NCBI GenBank assembly: GCA_963682055.1
Contig: OY821750.1
Span: 13,766,501-13,830,500 of the forward strand
Source of the DNA: Primula veris
Lineage: Eukaryota; Streptophyta; Magnoliopsida; Ericales; Primulaceae
Direction: 5' to 3'
Length of the DNA: 64,000 bases
Part shown: positions 59,728 through 64,000 of the stretch, one piece after another
How the letters are laid out: each line of letters starts with the position of its first letter
Numbering within the stretch: the first letter of the stretch is position 1
Program-made: the position numbers and the translations under genes
The notes under the pieces: generated by a model
Database searches by the model: none
Told to the model about the DNA's origin: nothing
Seen by the model: only the letters and a program-made list of their open reading frames with translations

Positions 59728-61106
59728 ATGGCAGACCCAGGTCCACATATTAAAGGGAGGTTGGGTATTTTACGACAGACTGATCACATTTCTAATCAGA
59801 CTTGGGATGCTGGCAGAGAAGCGGGTAGAGGAGATGCCAATAAGATTAGGGTTTATAATTATAGTTGGCAGATACCAACGCCTGAAAGGGTAGTTCAAAA
59901 TATCATTAGGGCTGGTTTTTACGGTATTTACAGTATAGGTAATTATACCGTAAACCGAGGGTTGATTACAGCCTTAGTTGATAGGTGGCGTGATGAGTCG
60001 CACACGTTCCATTTTGTCGGGGGAGAGTTGGGGATATCTTTACAGGATGTAGAGATTATGCTTGGTCTGAGGGTGGATGGTCTTGCTGTGACCCGGTCGG
60101 AGCGGAATGACACGAAGGCGAGCAGGTTGGCTATGATGGAGAGTTTGTTGGGTGTTAGGCCGGCTGACAATCAAGTCGATCAAAACTGTCTGACAGTTAG
60201 ACTTGATTGGATGTTACAGACCTTCGGTGAATTACCCCCCAACCCTAGTGAGGAGCGTTTACTATATCAGTCTAGGGCTGCCATGCTATTATTACTGGCT
60301 GCACATGTGTTTTCGGATAAGAGCAGTGATCAGATTCCACTCTGGCCTCTGCCATTTCTGGAGGATTTTGACACATGTGCTGAGTATAGTTGGGGATCAG
60401 CTCTTCTGGCCTGGTTAGAGGCTAATCTATGCAGGGTGGTACGTTGTAAGACAACCGGAGTAAGCGGGGCGGTGATGTTTCTGGATATGTGGGCGATTAC
60501 CAGACTACTGCTGGTTAGACCGTGTGAAGAGCTGTCGGAAGATGTCGAGCCACCGGAGGGCTTGCCTAGGTTCCCCCTCGGTTACAGGTATGATATTTAT
60601 TTAGTTTTTGAATTGGATTTGCTTTTTTATATTATTGTGTCATCTATCATTTACTTAACTGCCGGTTATATTTATTGTTTATCGGTTTTTGTTTGTATAT
60701 TACAGATGGAAGATGTGGAGGCAAACTAACCTTACGCCATATGTCTACGGACATAATGTGGTCCACATACGTGACCAGTTTGACAATTTGTCGCCTGAAC
60801 AGGTAAATTTTAATTTTCGTATTATATGTAACTTACGTATTATATGTTGTATATGTTTGCATTTGTCTTATGTTCGCAGAATTTATTACTCGTCTATTTT
60901 TAAACCATTGTTTATATATTCTAATTTGATGATTACAGATAGTGTGGCAACCTTACGGGGATCTCAATCAGTATCCGGAATACTGCACGCGGGGCCGTTA
61001 TATGTGGCATTGTTCTGTGCCTCTCATTTGTAATGAGAAGATTAAATGTACGGTTTGCATGTTTTATGTGCAAACCGTAAAAGTAATGTACGGTTTGCAC
61101 CCCTGA
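59728..61106 (+). CDS. Plant mobile domain (PMD) protein, MAIN-like
   Basis: Three exons, 59728-60587, 60706-60802 and 60939-61106, join in frame with GT/AG borders and give 374 aa. The start MADPGPH is the first ATG. PMD motifs: TFHFVGGELGISLQDVEIML (about 100-119), the WPLPFLEDF region, the SWGSALLAWLE region, then after splicing VWQPYGDL and WHCSVPLIC. PMD proteins of the MAIN/MAIL1 type are nuclear; similar domains occur in transposons. The last 20 codons run into the TACGGTTTGC hairpin, so the usual C-terminal extension is missing. Its neighbour is the transposase at 61704, same strand. It is either an element-borne accessory gene or a captured host gene. Confidence 0.82.
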
Positions 61107-61566
61107 TTTGAGCAACGACGTTTTACGAATGTATTTTTTACACAGAATCACCGTTAATAACGTAAAAAAAAAATAAACTACAAACCGTAAAAGTAATATA
61201 CGGTTTGTAGTGTAAATTACATTGGATACCATATCTATCAAAATAATTCCGACAACACATTATCACTTTTGAATTATTATGACTTGACAACCCTATCCGA
61301 AAATGACTACTCAATGCATTATTAAAGTTTCGAAATGACTACTCCAAAAAAAACACTACAACCCGTAAAAGTAATATACGGTTTGTAGTGTAAATTACAT
61401 TGGATACCATATCTATCAAAATAATTCCGACAACACCTTATCACTTTTGAATTATTATGATTTGACAACCCTATCCGAAAATGACTACTCAATGCATTAT
61501 TAAAGTTTCGAAATGACTACACCAAAAATTCACTACAAACCGTAAAAGTAATCTACGGTTTGTAGT
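61049..61566. repeat. Hairpin family and 178-bp tandem repeat
   Basis: A hairpin TACGGTTTGCA/TGCAAACCGTA lies at 61049-61079. Three further hairpins with 13-bp arms ACTACAAACCGTA and TACGGTTTGTAGT and a 9-base loop are at 61177-61211, 61355-61389 (one mismatch) and 61532-61566. The last three mark the starts of a tandem repeat with units 61177-61354 and 61355-61531 and a partial third. The core matches the palindromes at 58.1-58.2 kb. They lie just upstream of the transposase promoter, a good place for transposase or regulator binding. Confidence 0.85.
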
Positions 61567-61578
61567 GTAAACTTACCC

Positions 61579-61586
61579 TATAAATA
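61579..61586 (+). promoter_or_regulatory. TATA box of the Mutator-like transposase gene
   Basis: TATAAATA lies 118 bp upstream of the ATG at 61704, with an A/C-rich leader between, as in plant 5' UTRs. It follows the last hairpin by 12 bp. Confidence 0.65.
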
Positions 61587-61703
61587 TGACTCAATTTTGC
61601 CAATTCTAACAAACCATAAAATCAAACACAAACACATTTCAGAAATCTCTAAAAAAATCCTCATTTCTCCCCAATAAAATATACAAACAAACACTTTTCG
61701 AAA

Positions 61704-64000
61704 ATGAATTACAACTATGGTTATGACAACAACCAATGGAATAACAACAACAATGCGAATTCATCAAGTGGCTCAAACGATGAGCTAACTGATTATTCGG
61801 AGCACTTTGAAGTTGATGAATTGACTTGGGAAACAATGGATGAAATGCTTGCTGATCTTGCTGATGTGGCTGGAAATTGGGGTTTCATTCTTACGATTCG
61901 TAGGTCTGGAGGGGGTGATGGGAGCAGAACACCGTATGTTGATATTGTCTGTGATAAATCGGGGGTTTACGAAAAAAAGAAACCATCTTCCGTAAAATCA
62001 GGTACAAAGAAAAAAGACTGTCCATTTTTCATTAAAGGTTACGTAGTTAATGGTGAATGGATGTGTCACGTAGAAAATGGACAACATAACCACCCACCTC
62101 CAACTTACCTCCAAGGTCAAGCACGACGTGCTCGTTTAACCCAAGATGAAAAAGAAATTGTTAAAACTTTAAGGCAAAGTAGTTTTAAAGTTGGTGCAAT
62201 ATTAGAGGCCATTAAAAATCGAAATCCTGACAATGTATCAAACACTAAAACGATACATAATTTTTTGGCTGGACTGAAATTTAAAGAACGAGATGGTAGA
62301 AACCCGATACAGGAACTGTTTAATTTGTTGGATAGCCATCGCTACACATTCTACTATAATATGAACCCATCAACCCATTGCCTTGAGAACTTGTTTTTTG
62401 CACACCCCGATTCTATAAGGATGTTCAAAGCTTTTCCTGATGTCTTGTTAATGGATTGTACATATAGGACAAACCGTTTTAATATGTCATTTCTAGAAGT
62501 CGTAGGAATGACATCAACGAACCAAACATATTGTTTAGGTTTTGTTTTCATGAGTGACGAGACACAAGAAAGTTATATATGGGCATTGGAAAAATTTAAA
62601 GTTACATTGGAGGGGTGTATACTACCTAGGGTGTTTGTAACCGACAGGGAAATGGCCTTATCAAATGCTTTATCCGTTGTTTTTCCCGATTCTCATCATA
62701 TTTTGTGCACTTTTCATATTGCAAAAAATGTTTTGAAAAACTGCCGTAAAAAGATCCCTGACGAGGAGTGGCAAACGTTTCTAGATGATTGGGGTTTATT
62801 GGTTGATTCTGAGTCGATAGAGGAGTACAATTATAACCGAACTAATTTCAATTCCTCTTACAAATCGTACCCTGCTGTGATTAAGTATGTAGACAAGCTT
62901 TTAAATGATTATGCTGAAAAGTTTGTTGCATGCTATACCAACCACACAACACATCTAGGTAACAGAACTAGCAATCGAGCCGAACAACAACATGCTAAGC
63001 TGAAAAGATCCCTTTCCACAAATACTGGCACGCTTGAAACTGTTTGGGTAGAGGTGAATAGAATTCTAGAAAAACAGTTTGAGGATATTAAGACGAAGTT
63101 GGATAAATGCAAGTCTTATTTTCCACATTCTGAAAAAACGCCTCTATTTATAAATCTTAGGTCGTATATCACACACTATGCCTTTGATTTATTATTCCAA
63201 GAACACAAAAAATGTAGTGGCCAGGCTGATGAGAATTGTTCTTGCGGTTTTAAATTGTCTCACGGTTTACCTTGTCATCATATTATGAGTGAACATATTT
63301 TATTCGGGAAGCCTCTTCCTCTAGAATATATTCATCCATTCTGGAAAAAATTAGACGTAATTGATGATAATGGGAACACCGATGATTATGGGGTAGAGGG
63401 TGATCTAGAAGAGTTTAAAAGTGTTTATGCTAGCAAAACGAATGTTGAAAAACGGCGTATGAAAACACAACTCCGAGAGATAACCGTACCAGCCAAAACA
63501 TCCGTCAGTGACCCCGAAGTGAGAGCAAATAGGGGGAGACCTAGAAAAGGCGACAAATCTAGTAAGAGGGATAAGTCGGGATGGGAGTATGTGGAGGAAC
63601 ATAGTGCTGGTGCTAGTAGGGACAAGGGTAAAGGCAAGGCGGATGAAACACCGGAGGTAAGGGTAAACCCAACTAGGAGGCCGCGAAACCAGAACCCTAA
63701 ACCCACCCCCAATAGGCCAACCTTCCTGTACAGTGACCAAATATGGGTCATGTTACATAGTTACATCGAAACAGTTTATGATGTGCGTGGGGATGGTAAC
63801 TGTGGGTTCCGGGTACTTGCAAATGCGACGGGTAAACAGAATGGGGAAGATGATTGGTACGCGATAAGATGTGAGTTGTTTCAAGAGCTGCAGCAAATGA
63901 AAGGTGTTTATTATGAGCTGTTTGAGAATCTTGACTTTGAAGCTTACCGGTATGATTACATTTTATCAAGTTTAAATTTTTATCATCCTACAGATCCCGC
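61704..64000 (+). CDS. Mutator-like transposase fused to OTU protease, 3' cut off
   Basis: The frame is open for 765 codons and leaves the window. Order: Asn/Gly-rich start; FAR1/WRKY-GCM1-type zinc finger (about 60-135; VCDKSG, DCPF, NGQHNH); MULE DDE core with Asp251 (MDCTYRTN), Asp314 (VTDREMA) and Glu427 (NRAEQQH), plus LCTFHIAKN; SWIM finger Cys512, Cys514, Cys524, His526; a Lys/Arg-rich linker with an AT-hook-like RGRPRKG; and an OTU start with DGNC (Asp697, Cys700 the expected nucleophile). The transposase would cut and paste the element in the nucleus; the OTU domain would cleave ubiquitin-type chains. Its His lies beyond the edge. No stops or shifts are seen, so it may be active. Confidence 0.92.
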   Translation, partial: MNYNYGYDNNQWNNNNNANSSSGSNDELTDYSEHFEVDELTWETMDEMLADLADVAGNWGFILTIRRSGGGDGSRTPYVDIVCDKSGVYEKKKPSSVKSGTKKKDCPFFIKGYVVNGEWMCHVENGQHNHPPPTYLQGQARRARLTQDEKEIVKTLRQSSFKVGAILEAIKNRNPDNVSNTKTIHNFLAGLKFKERDGRNPIQELFNLLDSHRYTFYYNMNPSTHCLENLFFAHPDSIRMFKAFPDVLLMDCTYRTNRFNMSFLEVVGMTSTNQTYCLGFVFMSDETQESYIWALEKFKVTLEGCILPRVFVTDREMALSNALSVVFPDSHHILCTFHIAKNVLKNCRKKIPDEEWQTFLDDWGLLVDSESIEEYNYNRTNFNSSYKSYPAVIKYVDKLLNDYAEKFVACYTNHTTHLGNRTSNRAEQQHAKLKRSLSTNTGTLETVWVEVNRILEKQFEDIKTKLDKCKSYFPHSEKTPLFINLRSYITHYAFDLLFQEHKKCSGQADENCSCGFKLSHGLPCHHIMSEHILFGKPLPLEYIHPFWKKLDVIDDNGNTDDYGVEGDLEEFKSVYASKTNVEKRRMKTQLREITVPAKTSVSDPEVRANRGRPRKGDKSSKRDKSGWEYVEEHSAGASRDKGKGKADETPEVRVNPTRRPRNQNPKPTPNRPTFLYSDQIWVMLHSYIETVYDVRGDGNCGFRVLANATGKQNGEDDWYAIRCELFQELQQMKGVYYELFENLDFEAYRYDYILSSLNFYHPTDP

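Overview
The window is plant nuclear DNA, most likely from a eudicot. Pointers are a spliced FEI-type LRR receptor kinase gene, a plant mobile domain (PMD) gene, Ty1/copia and Ty3/gypsy elements primed by initiator Met tRNA, an L1-like LINE with an RNase H domain, many MITEs and a plastid trnL fragment. I cannot name the species. Apart from the receptor kinase, nearly all recognisable coding sequence belongs to mobile elements.

Layout. 1-5.9 kb is AT-rich with a fold-back MITE and a minus-strand coding relic. 5.9-7.8 kb and 21.8-23.9 kb are two copies of one segment: a minus-strand copia LTR fragment followed by the start of an L1-like LINE. Between them sits a SIRE-like copia array ordered LTR-internal-LTR-partial internal (8315-19809). 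It has an intact pol frame, a broken gag and an envelope-position ORF with a frameshift. The downstream LINE copy reaches a 3' A-run at about 29.58 kb and is split inside its reverse transcriptase by a 2.7-kb non-coding LTR element with a TTTGT target duplication. 29.6-35 kb is AT-rich and geneless. 35.2-36.9 kb holds a decayed non-LTR reverse transcriptase that may be of the restriction-like-endonuclease type.

The host gene is a complete FEI1/FEI2-like receptor kinase on the minus strand: 13 coding exons, 37733-46281, 587 aa. It probably has a 5' UTR intron of about 9.5 kb. That intron holds a very young gypsy element (47705-53572, target duplication ATTAT, LTRs differing at one base, pol reading into the 3' LTR as in CRM elements), a plastid trnL-UAA fragment and a block of degenerate tandem repeats.

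The right end (58.0-64.0 kb) is the most unusual part. It contains two perfect 61-bp palindromes, minisatellites, a spliced PMD gene (59728-61106), a 178-bp tandem repeat whose units each start with a hairpin of the same ACCGTA/TACGGT family, a TATA box, and an ORF open to the window edge (61704-64000). That ORF encodes a Mutator-like transposase (FAR1-type zinc finger, DDE, SWIM) joined to an OTU cysteine protease domain. I read this as one Mutator-like transposon, or the left part of one, carrying a PMD gene beside the transposase. The hairpins are candidate transposase or regulatory sites.
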